Source: Lelliottia sp. JS-SCA-14 (GTDB taxonomy: Bacteria; Pseudomonadota; Gammaproteobacteria; Enterobacterales; Enterobacteriaceae). Taken from it: a stretch of 64,000 nucleotides of DNA. The translations under genes were made by a program, and so were the position numbers. Below are positions 18,346 through 26,697 of the stretch, in pieces (within the stretch, counting starts at the first letter, position 1; every line of letters begins with the position of its first letter). Where the stretch lies: NCBI RefSeq assembly GCF_035593345.1, contig NZ_CP141606.1:2418001-2482000 (forward strand). The letters run 5' to 3'. The notes under the pieces were generated by a model, which had not been told where the DNA came from, made no database searches, and saw only the letters and a program-made list of their open reading frames with translations.

Positions 18346-18909
18346 TCAGGAACGCTGCAGGGCGTTCCACTCCTCACGAGTGATTTCCCACAGCTCCGAA
18401 TCCAGCTCGCCGCAGACGTAAGCTTTCTTTTCGGTTCTGACCAGTCGCATCCCGCTGCTCGCTGAAATCCGCTGCGAACGTTCGTTGACGGCCGCTTTTG
18501 GCGCACGCAGCAGCGGCTTGTTCAGGGTATTAAACCAGAAGTCCGTCGCGGCAATGCTGGCTTCACGCATATATCCCTGACCCTGCCACTCCGGCGCCAG
18601 CCAGAATCCCCGGTTGTTATCTTCCACGTCGTACAGGCAGATCAGGCCCATCAGTTGGTCGGGGTCGTCTTTGCGACGTATCGTCCAGAACCAGGCCACG
18701 CCATTTTCCACATCCGGCAGGGCGACGTTATTGACGTAATTCGCCGCGCCATCGGGCGGATAGGGCCATGGCACGCTCGCCACCAGGTAGCGAACAATCT
18801 CCCAGCGCGGATATAGCAGCTGAATTTGCGACGCATCCTCCACCTCCAGCGGTTTCAGTAGCAGGCGTTCGGTGGTTAACGTTGGCGTCTTCACGGTTCG
18901 CATCTCCAT
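18346..18909 (-). CDS. GNAT acetyltransferase, RimJ/RimL-like
   Basis: A 187-residue acetyltransferase of the RimJ/RimL/YdaF type (TPTLTTERLLLKPLEVEDAS; GFWLAPEWQGQGYMREASIA; NERSQRISASSGMRLVRTEK). Members acetylate ribosomal proteins or antibiotics; the target here is unknown. It converges on yneE with seven bases between stop codons. The ATG at 18903 is an alternative start. Confidence 0.85.
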   Translation of the reverse strand: MEMRTVKTPTLTTERLLLKPLEVEDASQIQLLYPRWEIVRYLVASVPWPYPPDGAANYVNNVALPDVENGVAWFWTIRRKDDPDQLMGLICLYDVEDNNRGFWLAPEWQGQGYMREASIAATDFWFNTLNKPLLRAPKAAVNERSQRISASSGMRLVRTEKKAYVCGELDSELWEITREEWNALQRS

Positions 18910-18990
18910 TATTTGTCGTTATGTTTTTGTTTGCCTTCTGCTATTTTCATGATTATCACATTCTGTCGTGTCTGAATAGCCGAGGAAAAT

Positions 18991-19479
18991 ATGACCTTAA
19001 GACTGGCCGCACCGGAAGAGGCCGAAAGGCTCTGGCATGTTCGTAACCTGGCGATCCGCGCAGGCTGTCAGAGCAGCTACGCTACGGACGTGATTGCCCG
19101 CTGGACGCCGGACGCGATGCCTGAAAGCTATCGTCAGGTGATCGTCGACAATCCTTTTTACGTTATCGAAGATGAGAAGGGCGCGATCGTGGCCAGCGGC
19201 TATCTCGACCTTGAAGCCAACAGCGTGGAGGCCATTTTCACCGTCCCCGAAGCGGCCGGAAAAGGGTTGGCGGGGCGGATCATCGCGGCGATTAAAGTCG
19301 ATGCCCGCGAGCGTGGCATTTCGCGATTAACGCTCTCTTCGACGCCCAATGCGCAGACATTTTATGAGAAACAAGGCTTTATGACGCTTGGCGAGAGCAT
19401 TCATTATTCCAGAATGGCCGAGGCGGAGTTACGCTGTTTTAACATGGTCATGGATTTAACCGGCGAGGAGACAAAATGA
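18991..19479 (+). CDS. GNAT family N-acetyltransferase
   Basis: A 162-residue acetyltransferase (VPEAAGKGLAGRIIAAIKVD acetyl-CoA loop; LSSTPNAQTFYEKQGFMTLG). Its stop codon overlaps the ATG of the next GNAT gene (ATGA), so the two are coupled. Many related proteins carry the tandem pattern of one GNAT after another; no substrate can be named. Confidence 0.85.
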   Translation: MTLRLAAPEEAERLWHVRNLAIRAGCQSSYATDVIARWTPDAMPESYRQVIVDNPFYVIEDEKGAIVASGYLDLEANSVEAIFTVPEAAGKGLAGRIIAAIKVDARERGISRLTLSSTPNAQTFYEKQGFMTLGESIHYSRMAEAELRCFNMVMDLTGEETK

Positions 19480-19916
19480 CAGTTTCGGTCAGGGCGTTAG
19501 ATAAAGAAGATTATGCCGACTGGCGGCCGCTGTGGGATGGCTACACGGCGTTTTATGAATGTAAACTCGAAGAGTCCGTGACGGCCTCGACGTGGGAAAG
19601 GGCGCTGAACTCAGATTCGGCGCTGCTTTGCCGGGTGGCAGAAATCGACGGAAAAGTGGTGGGGTTTGCCATGTGCGTGCTTCACGAAGGGACATTTTCG
19701 AGCGCGCCGATCTGCTACCTGGAAGATCTGTTTGTCGATGAAACCGTTCGTGGGAGCGGTGCCGGAAAGGCGCTGATAGAGGCGCTGCAGGCGGAGGGTA
19801 AACGCGAAGGGTGGTCAATGCTCTACTGGGTGACGCGGCAAAACAACCCTGCGCGAAAACTCTACGACAAGTTTGTTACAGCGGACGATTTCGTCCGCTA
19901 CCGCGTTTCGCTTTAA
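19476..19916 (+). CDS. GNAT family N-acetyltransferase
   Basis: A 146-residue acetyltransferase (ICYLEDLFVDETVRGSGAGK loop; WSMLYWVTRQNNPARKLYDK). This pattern resembles diamine/amino-acid GNATs. It is translationally coupled to the preceding GNAT gene and ends eight bases before the convergent tam. Confidence 0.85.
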   Translation: MTVSVRALDKEDYADWRPLWDGYTAFYECKLEESVTASTWERALNSDSALLCRVAEIDGKVVGFAMCVLHEGTFSSAPICYLEDLFVDETVRGSGAGKALIEALQAEGKREGWSMLYWVTRQNNPARKLYDKFVTADDFVRYRVSL

Positions 19917-19923
19917 GTGACGC

Positions 19924-20682
19924 TTACGGCTCGCGACGTGCAACGATAAACAGCCGCGGGAAGGCCAGCAGTATCTGTCCGTTTTCCTGTAACGGATACT
20001 GCTGTTCCAGAAGTTCATGATAGCGTTCCAGATAGTTCTGCTGCTCGTGTTCGCTCAGCTCCTGCAACCACGGGCGCAATCCTGTCGCGCTCACCCAGTC
20101 AACGATCGCCTGATGAGAACTCATTTTGTGATAGTAGGTGGTGCGCCAGATATCCACGTCGCAGCCCGCGTCGGTCAAAATATCAAAATAGGCGTGAACA
20201 CCGGGCAGCGGATCGCGGCTGCGGTCCGGAAAACCTTGCTCGTAGGCCACTTCCCGCATTAATACGTGTGAGGGTTCGTCGCGATTGTCAGGCATTTGAA
20301 TCGCTAAAACGCCGTTCATTTTGAGCAGGGAAACCAGGTGTGGCAGCAGCTCATAGTGATCGGGGATCCACTGGAGCGACGCATTGGCATAGACCAGGTC
20401 GACCGAATGCGGCGGGCGATAAGTTTGGATGTTGGCTTCGATAAACTGACACTCAGGCAAGGCGACCCGCGCCTGTTCCAGCATCGCGGGGGAGTTATCC
20501 ACGCCAACAATGCGTGCCGACGGCCAGCGCTGATGCAAAAGCGCGGTGCTGTTCGCCGGGCCGCAGCCCAGATCCAGAACATCCGTCACCTCGTTCAGCG
20601 CTACTCTTGCCAGCAACTCGGCGGCGGGACGGGTGCGTTCCGCGCCATATTGCAGATATAAAGAAGTGTTCCAGTCGGCCAT
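19924..20682 (-). CDS. tam: Trans-aconitate 2-methyltransferase
   Basis: A 252-residue SAM-dependent methyltransferase, the same length as E. coli Tam. SAM motif I is [13 protein letters not shown] near residue 37. Later motifs are [20 protein letters not shown] and [20 protein letters not shown]. It methylates trans-aconitate, a spontaneous by-product that inhibits aconitase. It appears monocistronic. Confidence 0.95.
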   Translation of the reverse strand: MADWNTSLYLQYGAERTRPAAELLARVALNEVTDVLDLGCGPANSTALLHQRWPSARIVGVDNSPAMLEQARVALPECQFIEANIQTYRPPHSVDLVYANASLQWIPDHYELLPHLVSLLKMNGVLAIQMPDNRDEPSHVLMREVAYEQGFPDRSRDPLPGVHAYFDILTDAGCDVDIWRTTYYHKMSSHQAIVDWVSATGLRPWLQELSEHEQQNYLERYHELLEQQYPLQENGQILLAFPRLFIVARREP

Positions 20683-20730
20683 CAGCGCATCTCCAGTTTG
20701 CGGGTTTCAGCAAGTGTAGATGATTTATGT

Positions 20731-21306
20731 TCAGGCGTTTAGCCAGGCCTGACCATCGGCTTTCATTTTTCGCTCTAATTCACTCCCGCGCGTGGCAAAA
20801 ACACGCTTCACGGGGAAGCCGCTTTTTTCCAGCACGTAAGCCAGAGCGGCATACTCGCGCGGGTATTTCTCGGCCGTCGCCGTGTCGATTTCCACCAGTC
20901 CCAGCGGGAATGTAAAAGTGCCCATGTCGTAAATGCTCTGACGATGGAAGAGCTTCCAGACGCCATTTCGCTTCTCGACCAGATCGTAGAAACGGTTGTG
21001 GCCGTTACAGCCCACGTTCAGTTTGACGTTTTCACCGATAATGATGGCGTTGGTTTCGACAATCGCTTTGTCGCCGTTGAAGGTGATAATCGGATTGCCC
21101 ATCAGATGCTTAGTGCGGATATCGGACGCGCCCATACGCTCCGAACCGCTGACAAAATCGCTAAAAAGCCCTTCAAACCAGGTGACTTCGATGGTGCCGT
21201 CAGGGTGAAACAGCGAACGCAGCTGATCCCATTCGTTTAAATCCCGGTGGATCCAGCCGTTAATCAGGTCGGTAATCTGCAGACGGTCTTCAACTCTGTT
21301 GTCCAT
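20731..21306 (-). CDS. NTF2-like (SnoaL-type) protein
   Basis: A 191-residue protein of the NTF2/SnoaL-like fold (RLQITDLINGWIHRDLNEWD; LFHPDGTIEVTWFEGLFSDF; RFYDLVEKRNGVWKLFHRQS). Such folds serve as dehydratases, isomerases or dioxygenase small subunits. It is divergent from a LysR-type gene 111 bases away, a typical regulator-target pair. The substrate is unknown. Confidence 0.75.
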   Translation of the reverse strand: MDNRVEDRLQITDLINGWIHRDLNEWDQLRSLFHPDGTIEVTWFEGLFSDFVSGSERMGASDIRTKHLMGNPIITFNGDKAIVETNAIIIGENVKLNVGCNGHNRFYDLVEKRNGVWKLFHRQSIYDMGTFTFPLGLVEIDTATAEKYPREYAALAYVLEKSGFPVKRVFATRGSELERKMKADGQAWLNA

Positions 21307-21417
21307 TTTCGTGCTCCGGTACGTGAAAGATGTATGGAGTATTCACTCTGCCTTCGATAACATCCAATAGATTAAATTGACCGATTAATCATTTTTAATG
21401 ATGACTGGAGAAGAGTG

Positions 21418-22089
21418 ATGGATTTACGCCAGTTACGCTATTTTCTGGCCGTGGCGGAAGAGAAACACTTTGGCCGCGCAGCGCAGACCTTAAATATCGT
21501 GCAGCCTGCGCTCAGTATGCAAATTCGTGCGCTCGAGGAAGAGCTCGGGGGCGCATTATTCCTGCGAACCAGCCGCAGCGTCGAGCTGACCGAGGCCGGA
21601 AAACTGCTCGAGACTGAGGCGCGGCGCACGCTGGAACAGGCTGAGTTTGCTCGTCGTTCCGTCGAAAGATCTCTGCGCGGCGAAACCGGCACGGTGCGGA
21701 TTGGCTTCGCAGGCAACGCCATTTTTAGCGGCAAACTGATGCGTGATTTAAGGCTTTTTCGTCAACACTATCTCCTCTACGACGCGCACGATACTCACGA
21801 AAAACTGTACCTGATGTTAAGCCAGAAACTGAAACATGACCTTCGAATTGCGCATCGTTCTGACAGTTCGCTCAGCGTTCTGGCGCATGCCGCCGCCGGA
21901 CTCGGCCTGGCGCTGGTTCCCGAGCCGTTGCAGCAGGTCAATATTCCTGGGCTGGTTTACCGCAGTCTGAATGATTCGGAGATGACGGCTAATCTGCTGA
22001 TGATCAGCCGTGATGGCGAAACGAAGGGTGCGGTAAAGGCGTTTCTGTTACTGGCGAGCCAGGACGCGTCTTTGATGACAATAGTGTAG
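21418..22089 (+). CDS. LysR-type regulator with shortened effector domain
   Basis: At 223 residues it is about 75 residues shorter than a standard LysR protein. The helix-turn-helix (FGRAAQTLNIVQPALSMQIR) and linker are normal. The early effector domain reads IGFAGNAIFSGKLMRDLRLF, then at about residue 119 jumps from RQHY directly to LLYDAHDTHEKLYLMLSQKL, which belongs to the second half of the domain. The C-terminal part (LAHAAAGLGLALVPEPLQQV) is intact and the frame is kept. An in-frame internal deletion is inferred. It may still bind DNA. The ATG at 21418 follows GGAGAAG. Confidence 0.75.
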   Translation: MDLRQLRYFLAVAEEKHFGRAAQTLNIVQPALSMQIRALEEELGGALFLRTSRSVELTEAGKLLETEARRTLEQAEFARRSVERSLRGETGTVRIGFAGNAIFSGKLMRDLRLFRQHYLLYDAHDTHEKLYLMLSQKLKHDLRIAHRSDSSLSVLAHAAAGLGLALVPEPLQQVNIPGLVYRSLNDSEMTANLLMISRDGETKGAVKAFLLLASQDASLMTIV

Positions 22090-22326
22090 ACCTGGAGCCG
22101 ATATGGAGCGGTACCGATGATAGTTTTAAGGCTGTTAGCAATCAGGATAAGGATGACCACAAACCGGTGGATTCTGTCTGGGTTATGGTTGGTGCGCATA
22201 ATGTATATTATGTTAAATTCAATATGTAAGATAAACAACGTCATACCTCACCGTGGCTCCCCGGTCCCTCTGAGCCCTGAGCGCCAACAGTCCCACCTTC
22301 CCTGCACCTGTTAAGCCACCCAGGCT

Positions 22327-22893
22327 TTAGCAATCAAGACTGATGTTAAACATAAACCACACCATGAACCCAATCGCATTCAGCAGTTGAAAACCCGTCG
22401 TGACTAACAGCGAGTGCACGATGAGATTTTTAACTATGGCGTAATGCACTTTCCCCGTTCTTCTGGCATCGGGCGAACGCTTACCATCTTCCTCTTTGTT
22501 AGCACCAGGATTCCCCAATGGACTACTGGGCGGCGCCAGAACTTCCGACTCGTGGCTTACGTCGTCTGATGGTTGAACTCCGCAGCATTGGAGATTTAGC
22601 ACATATCCTTTCCCTGGCACTGTTTTGATAACTGACTGGTTTTTGCCGTCATCCCCAAGAAATGTGCGTAAAGCATGTATCGCGTTGGTCAGGCTGTTTA
22701 GCCCTACAATCCTGTCATCCCAGACGGTCTCGAGCAGATAATCTTTTTGACATAAGGTACCCGCGTTTTGAATGAGCACGCAGAGTAACTTAAACTGGAA
22801 CTCGCCCACCTTCACTTCTTTGCCTGTCGCAAGATGATAAAGAGTTCCAGTGTCGAGGTTGATCAGCCAGCCATTAACAATATTATATTTCAT
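22327..22893 (-). CDS. ToxR/CadC-like membrane-anchored winged-helix regulator
   Basis: A 188-residue protein with an N-terminal OmpR-type winged helix (residues 1-105; EVKVGEFQFKLLCVLIQNAG, LLETVWDDRIVGLNSLTNAI, IKTVPGKGYVLNL), a polar linker and a single C-terminal hydrophobic segment (about 155-183). It has almost no periplasmic tail, so it probably senses via the membrane or a partner protein. A 47-residue membrane peptide gene lies 41 bases upstream on the same strand. Its targets are unknown; the fimbrial operon and the cyclase nearby are candidates by proximity. Confidence 0.75.
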   Translation of the reverse strand: MKYNIVNGWLINLDTGTLYHLATGKEVKVGEFQFKLLCVLIQNAGTLCQKDYLLETVWDDRIVGLNSLTNAIHALRTFLGDDGKNQSVIKTVPGKGYVLNLQCCGVQPSDDVSHESEVLAPPSSPLGNPGANKEEDGKRSPDARRTGKVHYAIVKNLIVHSLLVTTGFQLLNAIGFMVWFMFNISLDC

Positions 22894-22934
22894 CAGCCTG
22901 TCGATGTTTCAGAAAGGAATGCATGGGATATGAA

Positions 22935-23078
22935 TTAAAGGACAAAAACATGTTGTTGTCGGCGATGAAGTGTTCGGAAATAATCCATATCAATACATTC
23001 AGACAATAAACACTCAATGATAAACAAAGAAGCCAAAAATAATATAATCAGTAAAATCTGCTTTTTAAGACTACGCAT
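22935..23078 (-). CDS. Candidate 47-residue membrane peptide
   Basis: The reading frame encodes MRSLKKQILLIILFLASLFI followed by a polar, basic tail (FRTLHRRQQHVFVL). The positively charged N-terminus and hydrophobic residues 8-26 predict a single inner-membrane segment. It lies 41 bases upstream of the ToxR-like regulator on the same strand, so both may share a transcript. No clear ribosome site was found, and no family is recognised. It could be a partner of the regulator or a chance frame in AT-rich DNA. Confidence 0.35.
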   Translation of the reverse strand: MRSLKKQILLIILFLASLFIIECLLSECIDMDYFRTLHRRQQHVFVL

Positions 23079-23374
23079 ATTGAACGCTGAGCTATTGAAA
23101 GGTGAAAATCAAAATATGATTTAAAGCGCAGGCAATATAGCATCGTTTTTTAAACAGGAGCTAAACAGCGTTAATGATATAGACTAAAAATAAAAAAGGC
23201 ATTGTAAATCCTGCGCTTTTTTACTTAAATAAACATAAGGCTGTTTATAGAAGATTGTTATAGGTAATGTTGTATTGTTTTCATTTACTTTGCATGCTTT
23301 ATATTTGAGTGTTAACGTTCTGTATAATAATATAAACACCACAGTAAACTATTTTCTGCCGACTTTCATAAACA

Positions 23375-23406
23375 GGCAGAGAGGAAGGTTATGCCTCCCC
23401 TCTGCC
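23375..23406 (-). terminator. Possible terminator of the membrane cyclase gene
   Basis: On the minus strand the imperfect stem GGCAGAGGGGAGG/CCTTCCTCTCTGCC lies about 30 bases after the cyclase stop codon. No strong U-tract follows, so it may be a processing hairpin. Confidence 0.4.
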
Positions 23407-23434
23407 CCTTGCTTTCAGTATCCTAACTCAATAT

Positions 23435-24973
23435 TCAGCGGGGGGATTCACGATGAACAATCACCCTATTCTTCCCGGCCTGTTTGGCTTCATACAACGC
23501 AACGTCAGCTTTCTCTACCAGAGCGTGCAGATCCTCGTCATTGCGACAGGCCAGGCCGCAGCTGAACGTCAGTACCAGATCTGCCTCTCTCCACTCACGC
23601 TCAGAGACCTTTTGTCGCCATTGGTTTAGATATTCCAGAGCTTGGGTCTCATCCATATCGAGAAAAAGTATGACGAACTCTTCACCGCCGTAGCGATAGG
23701 CGCTGATTCCCTCACGAATCCATTCTGTTGCAGAGCTTCCAATATAAGTGAGGATTTTATCCCCAACGGGATGACCGTAGGTGTCGTTAACGGATTTAAA
23801 ATTATCAATATCGATAATGGCCAGATGTATCCGCTGATTCTTTTTAATGTAATGCGTGAAGTCTTCTTCCAGCTTTCTTCGGTTATAGAGACCCGTTAAG
23901 GGATCTGTTCTGCTCTGGGTTTCAATATCATTGAACTCGGCAGTCTTGTTTTGGATCTTAGTAAAGATAGAGCTAATATCGTGTGCCTGCGTATTCACAT
24001 CTGCCCCATCAAGACCGTAACTGATTCGCATCATCACGTTGGCGACATAAAGCTTACAAATCAAAGCAAGCCCGACGTAGTAAATGAGGCAGGAAATAGC
24101 GATAAAGATGAGTGCATTTAATGATGAATTGACTATTCGTTTAAATTCGTCATTATGAAGTGTAATAATAGTTATCCATTCAGGATTGGGATTAATACTG
24201 TAGTGGACATGCATTTCTGTCACGTCGTCATAGAAAAAACCGCTCACATCATGAAACTTCGGCATCCAGTGTGTGGGCACACTTTCTCTCAATAGCTTGC
24301 GTGGGTTTTCATGAAGTATATAAGTACCATTCCTGTCCACGACAAAGGGTGAACTATTATAGGGGGACTGGATATTCTTCAGCCCCAGGGAGATACTGGC
24401 CATATCTAGATCAAAGGCGACGCTGCCAATTTTATTCCTGTTGATATCAAACAAATTCATTGCCGCCGCGACTCGTTTCTCTCCGGATTCATTTCCTTCT
24501 GCATCCAGCACGTTATAGGCAAGAGTATGGAATATTTCCCCCTCCCGGGTATTATGCGGAAACCATGGACGATCTGTCGGTGTTTTTATCTTTGACAAAT
24601 GTTCAGGAATAACCCGAAATTCTCCGTCGGAATTGTAAAGCATGGCATTCAGGAAAAGGTCGTGGGCATTCAAAAACTCATGGACCACATTGACGATCGG
24701 ACCACCGCGATCGTTAATATTAAACTGGCTGTCTTTTCTTAACGCAAGTGATTGTATTCGTTGAAATGACTCATCAATGCTGCGCAGATAGGTCTTGATT
24801 GATTGTTGTGTTGTATTATGAGCGGTGTACCTGAGTGACTCATGAACTACCGAAGTCATTTTTATTTTACTCTCATAGTAAAACCACCCGCAGAGCATCA
24901 AAAACGGTATGAACATGATGAATAAAACAAGGTTGAGTAATTTGCCTAAAGCGTTTTTTTTATAAAGCAACAT
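23435..24973 (-). CDS. Membrane diguanylate cyclase with periplasmic sensor
   Basis: A 512-residue protein. TM1 is at about 13-32, followed by a periplasmic Cache-like sensor (about 35-275; RPWFPHNTREGEIFHTLAYN), TM2 (about 283-307), a linker and a GGDEF domain (about 345-505; DPLTGLYNRRKLEEDF, DIDNFKSVNDTYGHPVGD, YRYGGEEFVILF). The motif is GGEEF and should be active. No RxxD inhibitory site precedes it. It lies downstream of the FidL-like gene on the same strand, 447 bases away, and close to the fimbrial operon. That suggests a link between c-di-GMP and fimbriae, which is inference. Confidence 0.88.
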   Translation of the reverse strand: MLLYKKNALGKLLNLVLFIMFIPFLMLCGWFYYESKIKMTSVVHESLRYTAHNTTQQSIKTYLRSIDESFQRIQSLALRKDSQFNINDRGGPIVNVVHEFLNAHDLFLNAMLYNSDGEFRVIPEHLSKIKTPTDRPWFPHNTREGEIFHTLAYNVLDAEGNESGEKRVAAAMNLFDINRNKIGSVAFDLDMASISLGLKNIQSPYNSSPFVVDRNGTYILHENPRKLLRESVPTHWMPKFHDVSGFFYDDVTEMHVHYSINPNPEWITIITLHNDEFKRIVNSSLNALIFIAISCLIYYVGLALICKLYVANVMMRISYGLDGADVNTQAHDISSIFTKIQNKTAEFNDIETQSRTDPLTGLYNRRKLEEDFTHYIKKNQRIHLAIIDIDNFKSVNDTYGHPVGDKILTYIGSSATEWIREGISAYRYGGEEFVILFLDMDETQALEYLNQWRQKVSEREWREADLVLTFSCGLACRNDEDLHALVEKADVALYEAKQAGKNRVIVHRESPR

Positions 24974-25420
24974 TATAATTGACAGTGTAGTTTCATATGA
25001 AAGTTCGGCATATTAAACGCACTGTAATGCGTATTCAAGGCAAAATTCCCCACGCCAGCGGGAATGAGCTCAAGGCATTAGTAACACTTCATAGTTATAA
25101 CTTTAATTAATAAATGTCAAAGAGACAGAAACATAAAGAATAGACACAATAGGCGATAAAAGGTCACCATTACGCCTGATGGTAAAATGCATTAAAAATC
25201 AGCCAGTAACTTCACATACACTAACCCCAGACTCTTAGTTTCATCCAGCCGCCAGGGCGAAACCCTGGATGAGCCCCAATGAAAAGATTAGAAATTTTAA
25301 CATTCAGCATCTGCGCTTTCCTCTTGGCTAGCTGCCTGATGGCTTTATTATCATCAATAAAATAGCCATCGTTCTGCACTGGCGGTAAACGAGTATGCAG
25401 GCCAGACGGCAGTAGTTGAC
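24974..25420. other. Non-coding gap upstream of the membrane cyclase
   Basis: These 447 bases between the FidL-like stop and the cyclase start are AT-rich near the cyclase (promoter region likely, around 25080-25200). No gene could be supported. A 28-codon frame with a lipobox-like LASC and an 82-codon minus frame were considered and rejected. Confidence 0.5.
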
Positions 25421-25891
25421 CTACTGCCGACAAAACACCGACGGCGATCGGCTGGTATAGAACTGCCATGTGCTGCTGTTGAGCCGCAGTATGCTGAAAT
25501 AGAACGGTTCTTTTGCCTTCAGGTAAAAATCGGGCAGCGTCCTGAGGAGTAAAGGGTTTATCGTCGCCCCACCCTCACTGGACGCGACATTTTCTGATTC
25601 GAGGAAGTAATCGTCATCTTTGCGGGTGAAGGTAAACCAGACGTTCTGATTAATTGGCATCGTCTCGGCATGACTATCGGTAATTTGTCCGCGCAAAATA
25701 GCGACTCCGCGGGTACCGTTGAAAACGTATCTGACGGAAATATCGCCGCGAATATCCGGATACTCCATGACCATTTCCCCGGAACAATTGAAATGCGATC
25801 GCTGCCAGTTCTCGAACATTAACATCCCAACAATTGTCAAGATTACGGCGACAATGATGAAAATCACCCATTTAATATTACGCACCCACAT
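25421..25891 (-). CDS. FidL-like membrane protein
   Basis: A 156-residue protein with one N-terminal membrane segment (about residues 8-26, NIKWVIFIIVAVILTIVGML) and a periplasmic beta-rich domain (MEYPDIRGDISVRYVFNGTR; FYFSILRLNSSTWQFYTSRS). Its size, topology and position directly after a ToxR-like gene match the FidL family, first named beside marT in Salmonella. It overlaps that gene by 14 bases. A ToxS-like role of stabilising the regulator is inferred. Confidence 0.75.
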   Translation of the reverse strand: MWVRNIKWVIFIIVAVILTIVGMLMFENWQRSHFNCSGEMVMEYPDIRGDISVRYVFNGTRGVAILRGQITDSHAETMPINQNVWFTFTRKDDDYFLESENVASSEGGATINPLLLRTLPDFYLKAKEPFYFSILRLNSSTWQFYTSRSPSVFCRQ

Positions 25892-26642
25892 TTCTGGACT
25901 CCGTGAAATAATAATGTGTTACGCAGTCATTATCACGCCAGCGACTATATTGCTGGCGACAGGTTAATGCCGAGATGCGCGGAAAATTGGGATACATCGT
26001 GAGATAAATCCAGGGGTAACTGTGACAGTCGAGCTGGCTTGCCTTTATAAACTGCTGATGCTTATCAAAATTCAGCACGTCCTGATTCCCATACCAGTGA
26101 CACCCCTTCACCACGCTCAGGGGCTCATAGCGGCTCAGCCTCGAATCGAACTGTGCCTGCCAGGTGACGATACCGGCCACAATGCAGCTTACCGCTGCGG
26201 CCAATACCCACCAGAGCAAACGCCTGCGCGGCGCAATCGGCGCGGCTTCCATCGCTGAAACAGGCTCAGTCAACGGCTTTTCGCTGCGAGGCTCTTCGGC
26301 CTCCTGCTCCACCACGTTCAGCTGCCGTTCCAGGCGGATGCCGACTTTCGGCACGGTGACGATCAGCTCTTCATTGAGACCAAGCTCTTTAAACGCGCGC
26401 CGCAGCAAGGAGATGTTTTGATAGAAGGTATTATTTGTGACCTGCGCCCCATTAATAAACCAGACGTGTTCAAAAAAATAATCGCGCTCAATGACCTGGC
26501 CCTGTTGCTGAATTAACAGGTATAAACAACGCGCTGCCGGATTACTTAACGCAATGCGTTTCGTTTCATCGGATTTTGCGTGTAAGACGTTTCGCTCCGG
26601 ACTGAATATGACAGCGCCGTTGAGCAAAAAAACTTTTGCCAT
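25878..26642 (-). CDS. ToxR/MarT-like transmembrane transcriptional regulator
   Basis: A 254-residue protein with a cytoplasmic OmpR-type winged helix (1-110; NPAARCLYLLIQQQGQVIER, FEHVWFINGAQVTNNTFYQN, LIVTVPKVGIRLERQL), a charged linker, a membrane segment (about 143-163) and a periplasmic domain with several cysteines (CHWYGNQ, DCHSYPWIYLTMYP, TCRQQYSRWRDNDC). It resembles CadC/ToxR/MarT regulators that sense periplasmic conditions. It is transcribed with the FidL-like gene and lies 55 bases beyond the last fimbrial gene, so it is a likely controller of the fimbriae. Confidence 0.82.
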   Translation of the reverse strand: MAKVFLLNGAVIFSPERNVLHAKSDETKRIALSNPAARCLYLLIQQQGQVIERDYFFEHVWFINGAQVTNNTFYQNISLLRRAFKELGLNEELIVTVPKVGIRLERQLNVVEQEAEEPRSEKPLTEPVSAMEAAPIAPRRRLLWWVLAAAVSCIVAGIVTWQAQFDSRLSRYEPLSVVKGCHWYGNQDVLNFDKHQQFIKASQLDCHSYPWIYLTMYPNFPRISALTCRQQYSRWRDNDCVTHYYFTESRNVGA

Positions 26643-26697
26643 CTTGATCCCTGAATGTGGATTTTTGTCAATTTAGCTGTAGTAAGTTCATTCCTGG

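Larger units (their letters stand above)
22894..23434. other. AT-rich gap with one small candidate gene
   Basis: This 541-base AT-rich stretch between the ToxR-like regulator and the membrane cyclase holds the 47-codon reading frame at 22935-23078 and an inverted repeat at 23375-23406. Otherwise nothing recognisable was seen. Confidence 0.6.

Noticed and set aside
22090..22326. Possible insertion-sequence remnant after the shortened LysR gene
   Set aside because: No terminal repeats, target duplication or transposase motif could be found.
25279..25365. A 28-codon plus-strand frame resembling a lipoprotein signal (LLASC)
   Set aside because: It is too short, with only a poor ribosome site, and lies opposite the other weak frame; the lipobox is probably chance.
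25221..25469. An 82-codon minus-strand frame after the FidL-like gene
   Set aside because: Its first part overlaps the FidL-like gene in another frame, no ribosome site or family match is visible, and composition is not gene-like. A decayed gene fragment cannot be excluded.
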